From Erodium maritimum (taxonomy: Eukaryota; Streptophyta; Magnoliopsida; Geraniales; Geraniaceae): a stretch of 64,000 nt of DNA. The notes beneath the pieces are model-generated. The model was not told the origin of the DNA. It saw nothing but the letters and a program-made list of their open reading frames with translations, and searched no databases. Made by a program: the position numbers and the translations under genes. Within the stretch, counting starts at the first letter, position 1; the number at the start of each line of letters is the position of its first letter. Below, one piece after another: positions 43,582 to 55,679 of the stretch. Where the stretch lies: positions 33,037,932 through 33,101,931 of the forward strand of contig OY997596.1 of NCBI GenBank assembly GCA_963921825.1, in the 5' to 3' direction.

Positions 43582-45482
43582 GAGGTCTACTGTGACGCGT
43601 CCGGGGAAGGACTAGGTTGTGTACTGATGCAGTTGGGTAGAGTGGTTGCTTATGGCTCCAAGAAGTTGAAGACACACGAGCGCAACTATCCTACCCATGA
43701 CTTGGAATTAGCGGCAGTCGTGTTCGCGCTAAAGGGCTGGAGGTATTATTTGTATGGCGAGCGATTTCAGGTCTTCTCGGATCACAAGAGCCTCAAGTAC
43801 ATCTTTTCCCAACGAGACCTGAACATGCGCCATCGGCGATGGATGGAGCTACTTGAGGAGTACGACTTTGAGCTACACTACCATCCGGGTAAGGCGAACG
43901 TGGTTGCCGACGCCCTGAGTAGGAAGTCGGTTCCGAGTCTTGCTAGCATATCAGTCCAAGAGTGGGACATGATGGGGGAACTGGGCACGTTCGGACTTGA
44001 GCTAGAGGAGGTTACTAGTGGCGTGGCCATGTGCCCATTGGTGGCTCATCCCTCACTACTTGCCCGAGTGTTAGAGGCGCAGTCGGAGGACGTCGAGACG
44101 TCAGAAATCCGAGAGAGGGTCGTCAGCGGTGTCGATGCAGAAGGCTGGGAACTCAGTGCCGATTGGGGGTTACGGTATCGAGGATGGTTATTCGTGCCGC
44201 GCAACTGTAGAGACGACATGTTGCGAGAGTCACATCATTCGCGTCATACAGTGCACCCGGGTAGCACCAAGATGTACCGCGACATCAGACGACACTTCTG
44301 GTGGAACGGGATGCGGAGAGAGGTCGTGAAATTTGTATCGAGATGTCTCACCTATCAACAGGTGAAAGCCGAACATCAGCGTCCCGCCGGGTTATTGCAG
44401 CCACTGCCGATTGCCCAGTGGAAGTGGGAGCACGTCACGATGGACTTCGTGAGTGGGTTGCCGAGATCACCAAGGGGACACGATGCGGTATGGGTGGTAG
44501 TCGACCGGTTGACCAAGTCGGCACATTTCCTGGCCATGAGGATGATGGATCCGGTTGACAAGTTGAGCCGCCTGTACATTCAGGAGATAGTGCGTCTCCG
44601 TGTAGTCCCTATGTCGATAGTGTCTGACAGGGATCCTCGTTTCACGTCCAAATTTTGGCCGAGTCTGCATACCGCGTTGGGGACCAAGGTTCTGCTCAGT
44701 ACAACACACCACCCCAGACAGACGGCCAGTCCAAGCGCACGATTCAGATTTTGGAGGACATGCTGCGGGCATGTGTGCTAGACTTTAGGGGGTCGTGGGA
44801 AACTCACCTACCGTTAGTCGAGTTCGCCTACAACAACAGCTTCCAGGCCAGTATTGGGATGGCACCGTTTGAAGCGTTGTATGGTAGGCCGTGTCGATCG
44901 CCAGTGTGCTGGGCAGAGGTGGGGGACATGAGTCTACTAGGGCCAGAGCTCATCCGAGAGACAATAGAGAAGGTCGCGCTGATACGCGAGCGGTTGAAGA
45001 CCGCGCAGAGTCGGCAGAAGAGCTACGCTGACAGACGGTGCCGACCTCTTGAGTTCGCAGTCGGTGACCACGTGTTCCTGAAGGTGAGCCCGAGGAAGGG
45101 ACTGGTACGGTTCAGCCGCGACGGAGGAAAGTTACCCCCATGGTACATCGGCTTTTTCGAGATCTTGAGCAGAGTGGGAGCAGTGGCATATCGTCTGGCA
45201 TTACCACCGCAACTTGGGAGTGTTCATAACGTCTTCCACGTGTCCCAATTGCGGAAGTACAATGCGGACCCCTCCCACGTCATTGAGTGGGCAGATATCG
45301 AGGTGGCTGACGATGTCTCTTATGAGGAGCATCCGGTTCGAATCATGGACACACGAGAGCAGGTCCTACGTGGCAAGGTTATCCGCCTAGTACGGGTGCA
45401 GTGGCGACACCACGGGGCTGAGTCGACTAGGGAGCGCGAGGACGAAGTTCGCGCGAAGTACCCCGACCTGTTCGACTCCTAA
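43582..45482 (+). pseudogene. RNase H, integrase and chromodomain-like end of gypsy family B
   Basis: RNase H (YCDASGEGLG, TDHE-like segment and DALSRKS) is followed by the integrase zinc-binding region. There the first Cys of the last pair is kept but the second position reads Tyr (codon 44353-44355, CLTYQQ). The DDE core (MDFVSGLP, SDRDPRF, ILEDML) is next. A one-base frameshift near 44715 splits the frame. The C-terminal part carries the GPY/F-like region and a chromodomain-like tail (about 45300-45480, ending [12 protein letters not shown]). Plant chromovirus chromodomains target insertion to heterochromatin. Confidence 0.9.
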
Positions 45483-45517
45483 GGTACGTCTGTTTTAAAT
45501 TTCGCGGACGAAATTCC

Positions 45518-45529
45518 TTTAAGGGGGGT
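45518..45529 (+). promoter_or_regulatory. Polypurine tract of gypsy family B
   Basis: A purine run around TTTAAGGGGGGTA just before the 3' LTR, the usual primer for plus-strand synthesis. A similar tract (TTTTAAGGGGGTA) precedes the 3' LTR of family A at 17362-17375. Confidence 0.8.
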
Positions 45530-45533
45530 AGAT

Positions 45534-48092
45534 TGTAAGAACCACTCCCGGTCAACGCTGGTCAAATCGGCAGAAAAACAGAAAAATTTAAAATTTTGGG
45601 ACAGACACCTAAATGAACCTAAATTTGACCCCGAGAGTCATATCGGACTTAAGTTGACCCCGATATCGACCAAAGTGAGTTCTGGGGGACTCAGGGCAAC
45701 TTTTTGACTAATTCGAAAAAGTTGACTTTTTGCCGGAAAAGTCAACCGAGCGACGTTTTGGTCCGTTCGAGGCCCGTTTTGGATCCAAAAAGCTTAGCCG
45801 TCGTTACAGCGGTCTTAGTTGGGTCGTTTCCTTGTAGCACGTGAAATTTCGTAATTTCTTGGAAAATGGGCCCGTTCGGGGCCCGAGACGGCCGAATTTC
45901 GCGAATATGACAGAAAAATATCTACAAAGATATTTTTTAAAAGGGTGGGACCCACTTGCCACATGTCACACAAGTGGTGGTAGTTGTTGGTTTTTGAACA
46001 AAACAAAAGGAAGAGTGTGAGGGGGGTTCAGCCATATCAAAAAAAAAGGAGAAAAAGGGGAGAGAAAGAAGAAAGAAGAAGGAGAAGGAGAAAAGGGAAA
46101 AGAAGAAGAGAAAGTGTTAGGGTTTTGCGATTTTCCGACGATCCGACTGACGGACGTCTCAACGGTTGTAGAATCGAGCTCCCTTCGTCATTCCCTACGG
46201 TGAGAACCTATTTGTTTTCTCGTTTTGGTACGTTTGAAAGTTAGGGTTCGTTGGGGACGTTTTGGGGCGAAAATGATCGGATTCCGGTGACCGGAGGCTC
46301 AGGGGAGCTCCGGCCACCGTGGGTGGTGGCTGGCCGGAGCTAGGACCGGCCACCGCTATGGTGAACCGGTCCAGCCACCCACGGGTAATGGCGGCCGGGT
46401 AGAGCCCACGTGTCGGGTCTCGGGTTTTTCATGTTCGGGTGGTTTTGGACGATCCCCAAGTCGATAACTCACACCCGGAACGAATTATGGAATTAAATTG
46501 TGAAAGTTGGAAATTCGGGTTAAGAAACTTTAAACGCGAATTTAGTTGCTCGGAAGTCGTAAATTGATTCCGTCGATTGTATTGGAACCCTTGAATTATT
46601 CTAAGATCGTAGAAACGAAAACGGGAATTTTCGGAGCCTCCGAATGGCGTTTTCCAATCCCGAGAAGATACGCCGAGCCGGGCGAATCGGGCCTTTCCGG
46701 GCCCACTGTTGACAATGTCGAGTAATTGGGAAGTTTGGGAGTGATCGGGATTACCAGGGTTGCTTTTGGGCGTCAAATTTATTAAAATTCAGCTTTGCCT
46801 GCGAACTTAAAAAGTGCTTTAATTTGTGTTCATGTTAGATCGTGCCGCCGACCGCGGAAAGGGGAGGCTAGGCGAGTGATCGCGAGCGCGCCGGAGCTTG
46901 GGCATGAACTTTTAGGGAAAGTGTTACGAGGTAGGGAAAAGTAGCCGGATCTCGTCCTTGACTATGGAAAGTTAACAGTAGAAATGCATGTGACACTTAG
47001 TGGTGTCGTAGGATAAGTGAACGTATCGAACATTAGAAATGCATGTGGGCACTTAGTGGTGCCCGTAGGTTATGTAACTTGTTGTGTTTATGAGGGTGGT
47101 CATGTGTGCCTTTGGGGTGTTGAACCCGTATGTTACTGTTTGTGTGTCGTGGGTGGCCATGTGTGCCTGTGGGGTATTAAACCTGTATTGTTGCTGACTG
47201 TCCTGCTGAGGGGTAGTTAGTCGTATATTATTGTCACTATTTGTTGAACCTTGGGTGATGACTGTGATTGCATGGAGGTTGGGGCCCGCTTGACAGAAAA
47301 GGGGTGCCACGGGGTCGCGCGCGTGAGGGTTGGCTAGCCTTCCGACTAACCATCGGTAAAGTTGTGCATTCTTCTGCGATGAAGGGCGGCTCCCCTTCCG
47401 ACTAGCTATCGGAAAAGTATCGCTGTATATGTCGCTAACAGGTCGACCGCCTGGCCCGACTGCGTGTCTGGGAAAGTTGCGTGGTGCAGGCTCAAGCCCA
47501 GCCGGTTAGCAACCGGCACTAAGTAGCTGGAGTGCGATCCTTGGTGATCTTGATTTTTGTGTGCGATCCTTTGTGATCTTGGGTGTTGCGTGGTTATTAT
47601 TTGCGTTTTTGGTTGAGGTCGTAACCACTGTGTCGGGTCTACATTACGCGTCCGGGTTTTGAGTTGGTTGGGAAAGTTTAATAGTCGTTTTGCGTGACCG
47701 TTAGTCTAATTTGTTTTTTTGGGGTAGTAGTCCCTGGGGTTGTTGTGGTCGGGTTCCCGGCATTTCTACTGGTATGCCGTGGTCAACCCGGCATCCGTGG
47801 CGGTGAGCGAAATGCTCACCCCCTGCTACTCTTTCTGCAGGTACTGGTCGTGAGATGGATGAGGAGAGCCCTCGAAGCTAGAAGAACTGGGAGTGGGAGT
47901 CCGGGTTCTTGGGAGTCTAGCGACGTACATGTTGGTTTTTGTCCGCTTGTTTTGGACGCTATTCAGTTGTAAAATATTGTTTTTGATTAACATAAGTGGT
48001 GTTTTAAGCGGTTTATTAAAATGTTTGAAAATTATTTTATTGTTTCACCGTTCGCATTCCGGGTTCGGTCTTGCCGAATTCGGGGCGTGACA
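45534..48092 (+). repeat. 3' LTR of gypsy family B
   Basis: 2559 bp, TGTAAGAACC...GGGGCGTGACA, uninterrupted. It gives the empty-site sequence that proves the LINE insertion in the 5' LTR (around 47690-47705). It is closely related to the solo LTRs at 2360-5502 and 25687-28531 but lacks most of their minisatellite expansion. Confidence 0.95.
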
Positions 48093-48097
48093 TGTGG

Positions 48098-50171
48098 CGA
48101 AGCATAAGACTAGGGTTAGAAATAGACATCACGAACCCTAGTGTTCAGAGAAATGCAGTGAGGCGTGAATACCACGCACATGGTGCATGTTTCAATCCAT
48201 AAAGCGAGCGATGCAACTTGCAGACATGATTAGGTATGGAGGGATCAACAAATCCTCGGGGTTGTTTCATATAAATTACCTCATCCAGCTTGCCATGTAA
48301 AAACGCATTAGAGGCATCCAATTGATGTAAATCCCAACCACTCATAGATTCCAACGCCAATAATACTCCGATCGTTGTTGCTTTATCCACTGGACTAAAA
48401 GTCTCACAATAATCAAGTATGTACTATTGAGTAAAGCCTCGAGCAATAAGTGTCGCTTTATAGAGCTCAATGGAGACATCAAACCTGCGTTTGATCCTGA
48501 GAAGCCACTTATTGTCAACCACATTAGGAGCACCCGACCGAGGAACCAAAGTCCAGGTAGATTTAGATTTAAGAGCTCAAAATTCCTCGCACATAGAATC
48601 ATTCCATACTGAAAGCTTACTGGCTTGGTTAAATATCGATGGTTCAACAAGGCTATAGTCAATGGATTTAGTGACAACATGGGCTTGTGGATGACGACGT
48701 TTGTGTGTTGGGCGTAAGACCATGGGTGAGTGCGAGAGATAGGGGAAGTAAAGCCGGAAGTGATGGTATATGTGGTGAAGCAGAAGCGAGGGCAATGGGT
48801 GATGTGGAAGATGGTGGTAGTGGTTCAGGTTGCTGGTAAAGTTCAATATCAGTAGAGGGTTGACAGGGAGATTATTAAGGGAAGGAGAAGCAGAGGTACC
48901 TGAATTAAGAGGCGACGTAATGGGGGCCTATATAATAACCGGTGATGACTGTGGCTCAGATGGTGGGGGCATGGCATGCGTGAGTTGAGAGTAAGGAAAT
49001 ATGGCATCATGAAATACCACCTGATTAGAAATGTAGATACGACCTGTGACAGGGTCCAAACAATTGTAACCTGCATGATTAAGGGAACGACCAATATATA
49101 CACATGGGTAGTACGAAATGAAAACTTATGAAAGGAGTAGGGTCGAAGATAAGGGTATACTGCACACCCAAACGGATGGGTTTCAGTGTGTTTAAGAGTA
49201 GTAGAAATACCCTGAAGTGAAGAGAATCATTCTTGAGTACAAGGGTCGGTAAGATGGTTACTGATGATATGGCTGTAAGAAAAGCATGTGTCCAAAATTT
49301 TAAAGGTAATTTGGCATGAGCTAACAGAGTTAATCCAGTATCAACAATATGTCTGATTTTAGGTTCTACCAAACCGTTTTGTTGGTGCGTATGAGGGCAC
49401 GAGACCTTGTGAAAAACACCAACTGTGAGGAAATGATGAGTCAATTTTTGAAATTCCCCACCCCAGTCGGAATGGAATGAAATAGTAGTCTTGAATTGAC
49501 GAAGAACATACGCCTTAAATTCCTTTAGAATGGTAATAACATCACTTTTATGTTTAATGCAAAAAACCCAAGTGTATCGTGTAAAATCATCGATAAAAAG
49601 AACAAAATAGCGATACCATTTTATTGAAAGAACTGGAGAAGGACCCCATACATCAGCATACACAATTTGGAAAGGTGCAGTTGTGGTATGCAAGACAATA
49701 TGAGACGACGATCTAGCTAACTTTCCAAAAATACACGATTCACAAGACTTAATAAAGGAAACAGAATGAGACTTTGAAACTGGAAAATTATGAGACTTAA
49801 TAATGGAAGACGTTGTACGAGCAGAAGGATGACCAAAGCGAACATGCCACTAAAACGGTGTGGGCGCTTCAGCAAGAAAAGTAGACGGAGATGGAACCAT
49901 CAGAAGAGTGTACAAGCCACCATTACTCGGTCCTTTCAATAGGATTTCCCTGCTCACCTGATCCTTAACAAAAAAAAATTGTCAGGCCAAAACTAAAAAA
50001 ACAACGATTGTTAAAAGTAAAACGTTGTACAGAGATGAGGGATTTATGGATATTAGGTACATGTAATATATGGCGGAGTGGGAACGTTTTGCCAGTAAAC
50101 GGAGATCGGTAGGAGGAGTTACCAATGTGATGAATCGGAGTCCCTTGACCATTTCCAACAAGGACTTGATC
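48098..50171 (-). pseudogene. Ty1/copia pol, GAG-pre-integrase, integrase and RT N-terminal part
   Basis: Minus-strand copia pol. It has GAG-pre-integrase (50171 to about 49965) with VGNGQGTP, a zinc-binding segment (CESCIFGK near 49735), the integrase core (49693-49079) with YADVWGPSP, SDWGGEF and a catalytic Glu in GLVEPKIRH, then a broken linker and the RT N-terminal half (48390-48145) with WDLHQLDASNAFLHG and SLYGLKHAP. Stops and frameshifts occur throughout. The domain order (integrase before RT) is diagnostic for Ty1/copia. It is split by two later insertions. Confidence 0.9.
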
Positions 50172-50463
50172 TATCACACCCCAAATCCGGCGCTGACCGG
50201 ACTAGAGACGTGACCTGAGTTGAAATAGTTAAGAAACATAAATGACAGGTAAAGGTTCCAAAACCTCAATAACTTCGTCAAAACGACAAATCAGTGAATA
50301 GTTTAAAACAACGTGAGTCGCAGCTCAACATAAATAGTCAAATAAAGTATGTCCAACATAAGGGACCAACACAACTCTAGTGATAACCCGAAGAGTCCCA
50401 AAGCTCCCTAGCCTCGGCCTCTCTAGACATCTGGTACTCCTGTAAAACAATTAGAAATCAAAA

Positions 50464-50497
<34 letters not shown>

Positions 50498-53116
50498 GAG
50501 CTGACGCTCAGTAGGAAAACCTTAACAACTCAACCCTTAAGTTTAAGATGAACTGTCTACGAATGTAGCTCGAACGACAGAACGACTAAATAAATAAGGA
50601 GGCGATAAAGAATCAGAAATAATTACAATAACGCAATAGTATCCAAGTGACAGGAATATAACTAGATTTATAATAAATGTTTCAAAAGACGAATATTAGT
50701 CAACTGGGATATATCAGTATCTTGCCAACCCCTTGCTTTCTCAAGCCTCCGATCCGTGGATAGATTCTGGGATCACCTCGGTTCCCATAATCCGATCTAC
50801 CAGAGTATCCACATCATGTCAGATTTTCCCTCGGTCCAGAGGACGCACATGCGTTGGGGCACCGGAAACAATCCCAAATGGGCGCTTATCATCGGGATTC
50901 CCAGAAATACTTCCAAAGGACCATATATCATACAGAACCAAGGTAGTGCTCGATGGGGACGCACATCCTTGGGTGGAACCTTAGTAACCATCTCTCAAGA
51001 AGTAACCCAAACAATATCCCGCAGGATCTGCTCCTAGTCGATCTATATCCCGCATGATCTACCAATAATCAATAAATATCCCGCAGGATCTGTCAATAAT
51101 TAACCCTTGTAATATCCAATAACCAATGCCCTCAGGCTCCAATACTCAGTCCATATCTCACTGTATCTGTCCAACTCCAACCACCACAACGGCACCGGAT
51201 TACCCCCCCCCCCCCCCCCCCCCCCGGTGTAGTACCGAACCAAGCAAACCAACAGACAAACCAATAAACGAGCATGCATTCAAGAATAAGAATAAAGGAA
51301 CAAGTATAAATGGGTCACCGATCAACGCTCAACAGATCACACTTTCATCATAATCAAGACATCCAAAACACTCCATACTTACCGTATACTTACCTGTCAC
51401 GAACCAGCGGTACATCGATCACCTGATTGTGCCCCGTGGCACAACCAGTCATACTCGATCATCCGTTCAATCAACAATTATATTAAGATAAATACTCAAT
51501 CAATCAAGTTATATTCAACAAATCAATCAGCAAGTGAACAACTATTTATCATTCAATCATACGAGCTACTCTAGTTTCATTAGACTCTTAAGTTAACCGA
51601 GTAATTAGCAACCAAGCATGTGAACCTAGCACACAACTAATCCGAGAGCTCTTCACAGCCTCTCTACCAGTCAATCAATTTCCCAAGTATTGAAAGCACA
51701 CTTCACTAATTGTCATCGTCCTAACATGCATACTAGACTCATCCGATTATTAGTAATTGAAAAACGATTAATCTAGTTATTCGCATCCTATAGGCAAATC
51801 TAGGACCTTTCCGGTTTTATTATCCTGATCATGCATTCTAAGCGGTAAATAAGTAATTAAGGCTTTCCCTACCTTGCGGTCTTCCTACGAACAAAAACTC
51901 CTATCAACAGCTGTCCGACTCGCCTCGTCACCTCGGCGAAGTCCCAGCTACGAATCTGGGTTTACACACAAACGATCCAAAATCAGATCGGGTCCTGACT
52001 ACCCAGTTCTTTAAATTAACAGGTTTTCATTTCCGTTGATTAAACCGATTAACCCGATAAAAGTCCGACTTAGTCTCAAGTGTCGTTTAAATCAGTTTTA
52101 AATTTAATTAAACAAATCAGTCCCAAACGGTCCGTATCCGATCCAGTCCCGGAGTTAGGCCCGAGTCTGGACCCGAAGATCAGAGTCAGTTCGGGCCATG
52201 ACCCAGACCAGATTCGAGCCCAAGGCCCAAATCCTGTCCAGGCCAAGGCCCAGCTGAGCTCCGAGCCCGAGCCCAAGGTCTCGTCCTTGTTTGGTCTGAG
52301 CTGACGGTGGCCTTGGCTGAGGTCAGGTTTCCGACGACTCCGGCGGCGGTGGCGTCAGGGTTTCGACAGCGGGTTCTCGGCGACGGTTGGGTTGCCAGAG
52401 GTTCGGGACTCGACGGGGACGATGGTTGGGGCGAGGTCGGAACTTTCCCGGCCAGATCTGACGGCCAAAAGGCTCGCCGGTGACGCGAATCGTAGATCTG
52501 GAGCTCGGAGAGTTCCGACGACGCTCCCGACCCTCTCTGACCCCAAAAGAGCCCGAAGCTCTTCGAATCGAAGCGAGAAGGAAGGGGGAAAAGGGGAGGA
52601 GCGGTGAGGGACGACTCACCGTTGAAGCCTTGCCTGAATCGGCACGGTGGGGTTCGTCTCGTCGGCGGCGGTCTCGAATCGAGGATGGAGAAGACAAGTG
52701 GGGCTTCTGGGTTTCTGGTACGACGGGTAGAAGAAGACGACGAAGAAGAAGAGGACGGTGGGTGCGAGGTCGTAGAAGAAGAAAGGATGGTGGCCGGGGA
52801 AGGAGAGTGAGAACGGCGGCGGGGGTTTCTGGATCGTCGGGAGAGGAAGACGAGGCCTCGCCTCGGGAGTGGTGCGCGAAAATGAGGCTGAGGCGGCGAG
52901 AGAGGGGTTTTAAGGGTAGGGTTTGGGGTAAACGGGCCTTGGGCCGAAGCTGGTGCGCGCGAGTAACGGGCCTGGTCTGGCTCGGCCCAAAGCCGAGTCC
53001 GATCAGGCCCAAGCCTGAAACCTCTTTCCTTTTTTTTTAAACAAGCTCGATACAAAAACAACCCCCCAAGTACCGGTTTGCACTTTAATACCCGTTTAAC
53101 CAAACTGGGTTTTACA
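50172..53116 (-). mobile_element. Solo LTR, gypsy family A, in reverse orientation
   Basis: 2945 bp. Read on the minus strand it starts TGTAAAACCC and ends with the family-A end, with terminal changes (TATCACACC at 50172 in place of the expected TGTCACGCC). TGATC is duplicated at 50167-50171 and 53117-53121. It contains the Gly/Pro-rich GC-rich leader of the family (52140-53040) and long homopolymer runs at 50464-50496 and 51203-51225. Open frames of 180-330 codons inside the GC-rich leader, on both strands, are not supported as genes. It interrupted the copia element just upstream of GAG-pre-integrase. Confidence 0.9.
50464..50496. repeat. Poly-G run of 33
   Basis: 33 consecutive G on the plus strand inside the solo LTR. 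A C run of 23 lies at 51203-51225 and a G run of 24 at 62982-63005. Long runs of G are unusual and may form G-quadruplexes or reflect sequencing or assembly uncertainty in length. Confidence 0.9.
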
Positions 53117-53345
53117 TGATCTGAGCTTGAATAAGGAGAAAAATGCTCTAAGTGGTTAATGTCTGAGGTCATATGATGAGAGACACCAGTATATATGAAT
53201 GAGGATGACTATGTGTCTAAAACCCTCTTTTTACGTGCATCAGTACACGGTCATCAAACAATATATGTGCCGGTTGATACCGGTCGATCATATAGGGAGT
53301 AGAGGCTCACTAGTATTTTGCTAAAACCTGGGGATGTGGGCTGTC
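53117..53345 (-). pseudogene. Ty1/copia protease remnant
   Basis: The minus-strand reading upstream of the solo LTR gives TGVSHHMTSDINHLEHFSPY (about 53185-53125), the aspartic-protease neighbourhood of copia pol. It runs in frame across the solo-LTR target site into GAG-pre-integrase at 50171. The gag part further upstream is not recognisable, so the copia element breaks off around 53230-53345. Confidence 0.7.
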
Positions 53346-54980
53346 ACTTCCACATCCCCGAAAGGAAAATAAAGAGCAGAAAAGTAAATGTTTGTTTTAA
53401 AATTTATACATAAAGGTAAAACATGTACACGCGGTAAGACACATAAATTTCAATTCACTACAAAGAGTCGGTCATGTGTATAAGTAAACATGACTTCCAG
53501 TCAAGGCATGGTTTGGTTAACAAAGGTGAAATACAATAATGCTTTCCTTATGGTCTTAGAACACTTAAGTTCCTATGTATGCGGTATCATGAAATCAACC
53601 ACATACTAGTCACGGGGAGAGGGCACAAGACCATTGCCCGGACCGATATGCGAACCACCAATCATTGGAAAGAAATAAAATAGGGTGTAGTTCTATGATC
53701 GTGAGCGAAGCTTGATCAATCCTCGAACGAGAGACAACGACAATGAATGCATGTCACTCTCGCTACCAACTACCACAAGTAGAGATAGCTACACTACTCG
53801 GCGAATCAACTCAGTTACGCCTAGTTCACTTCCTATTTCCTGAATGCCATCAATAACGATGAGCACCGAAAATCATGTAGAACTAAATAGAGTATCGAAT
53901 CACGATACTCTAGTACTACTCAAGCATGAGAGGACTGTAAATAAATGGTCAAATCTAGTCAGCTACGCCTAGTTCAATCAACCTGACGACCGAATGAATC
54001 GATTATCAAGGATAACTAAATAGAGCAACGAATCACGAAGCTCTAGTAATACACAAGCATGAGTAAACTCTAAATCATGGAAGAATCTACATAGCTACGC
54101 CTAGTTCACTTCTTGAAAACCAAGAACCACCGATCGAGATGATTTCGGTAATCAAGTAGAACTACGTAGAATATCGAATCACGATATTCTGGTAATACAC
54201 AAGCGTAAGCAAATTCTATACAAGTGAAATCTCGTCTCACACTAGATCGAATCATGGATCGCTCCAAACATCAATCTACATAGCACACACAACAATCATG
54301 GGAAAATCCCAAAATCGTTCGTTCGGCTTGAAACACACAAGAGAATTGAGAAAACACATCCTAGCATATTTTTATCTCATGATTAGGAAATCAAGACAGG
54401 AATGTCGGAAATCCTAAATAAGTTCACTAAATGGCTAAAGTTTGGATTTTTACGAACTCTAGCCTAGATTTTGATATACACCCAAGAGATGAAATAACTA
54501 GCACATGAAATCGGGTTTAAAATCATTAAAAAATCGAACACAAAGAAAGAAAATCATGATTGAACATCAATTAACTTAAATATAGATTAAAATACCCATA
54601 CAAACAAGTGGATGTTATTTAAGCTCAAAAAAACCACAAATCATGTCACAAACACCAAATTAACCATAAATCCATGCATTAACTTCAAGGAATCAACATT
54701 TACACAACACCCATGACCAAGGATTGGAATCCAAGGTCATGGAATCCAATTACTACTCAAGCATACAAAAAAAAAACATTTTTTACAACAATACTAGAGA
54801 AGGGTCGAAAACTCTCCTAGCTTGCAAACCCACCATCTCCAACTCTCCAAAGTTTGAACACATGAAAATAGAGAAGTTTGAGATGGTGGGAGGCTCATGG
54901 ATGCTTGAAACCTCCTTGGATCGTCTTAGTTATGGGCTTTGCTGGTAGAAAATGCTCCTAAGATGAAGAACACTTGAAAA
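53345..54980. other. Unidentified AT-rich segment with a 130-150-bp tandem repeat
   Basis: No protein domain. GCTACGCCTAGTTCA-type blocks occur at 53814, 53962 and 54094 within units that also contain ATCGAATCACGA and TAGTACTAC-like or TAATACACAAGC blocks. The left edge has a short inverted repeat (GGGGATGTGG at about 53331 and CCACATCCCC at about 53351). It may be a reverse-oriented LTR of another family, but I could not find a matching end or target duplication. A 74-codon frame at 54724-54948 has no support. Confidence 0.4.
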
Positions 54981-55454
54981 ACAAAAGAGAGAAAAGAGGG
55001 AAAAAAAAAGCTTGCAATCTACTATATCTCTAAAGCCAACTTGCACGTCCATTTCACGCGCTACCTAACGTTTGATACTGTTTCCCCCAAACTGTCGCGC
55101 ATGCTTCTTTATTCCCACGTATTGGGGTTTTTGTATTCTCATCATCAATTCGCCGTTTCTTTCTCCATCTCCTGCAATCAAAGCATCGTTTCCCCTTCCT
55201 CCTTCAATCTCAATCGCCACAATATCGTTTCCCCTCCTTCCCCTCTTCAATGGTTTGCTTTATTCTCTCTTTTAATTCCTCCCACTGCTTTTAGACCCCT
55301 TCATTCAATGCTTCCGTTTCTTTTTCTCCAATTGGTACATTTTATTCCGATCTCCTATATATGAGTAGATGGGTATGCTTGAAGCCCTCGGAGTTTTGGT
55401 GAATTTGCTGATTGGTCGTTCATTCGTCGTAGAACTCGCCGGAGATCGGTCACA

Positions 55455-55679
55455 ATGGCGTCCACGGTGTTGGTTGCTGGAGTTGGTGTCGGCATCAAGC
55501 ACTCACCGCTCGGAAGCGTTGTTCTGCTCACATGGCACCGTGTATCGGTCGGATTGGTCACCAGGCACAAGCCCATTAGGTCGCTAAAATTGAAGCGGAG
55601 CAATGCACTTTTCGGTCGGCGGTGGGAGAGGACTTCTCGGCCGTTGTTTGTACGGTGCGACACCTCTGGTAGTGGTAGG
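55455..55679 (+). CDS. Possible first coding exon of a plastid-targeted host protein
   Basis: 75 codons from ATG 55455, ending before a donor-like G|GTAATG (55680). The product starts MASTVLVAGVGVG and is rich in Ser, Arg, Lys and hydroxylated residues with almost no acidic residues in the first 50, ending PLFVRCDTSGSGR; this is typical of a chloroplast transit peptide. A CT-rich leader (55100-55360) like a plant 5' UTR precedes it, with an overlapping upstream ATG at 55369 in another frame. Downstream is AT-rich intron-like DNA with several transposons. I could not identify the mature protein or a convincing second exon, so the gene may be partial or untrue. Confidence 0.4.

Larger units (their letters stand above)
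32255..48092 (+). mobile_element. Ty3/gypsy family B chromovirus (Tekay/Del-like), full length with nested LINE
   Basis: A 15.8-kb span including a LINE of 5.1 kb, so about 10.7 kb for the element itself. 5' LTR 32255-39970 (interrupted), primer site 39974-39985, gag, protease, RT, RNase H, integrase with a C-terminal chromodomain-like segment, purine tract 45518-45529 and 3' LTR 45534-48092. TGTGG is duplicated at 32250-32254 and 48093-48097. The pol order and the chromodomain-like end place it among plant chromoviruses. It inserted into the RT of an older copia element. Several stops, frameshifts and active-site changes make it inactive. Confidence 0.95.

Noticed and set aside
52186-53172. 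328-codon minus-strand and 186-codon plus-strand open frames
   Set aside because: They lie in the GC-rich leader of a family-A solo LTR, overlap each other on opposite strands, are low-complexity (Ser/Pro/Arg) and cross the LTR boundary.
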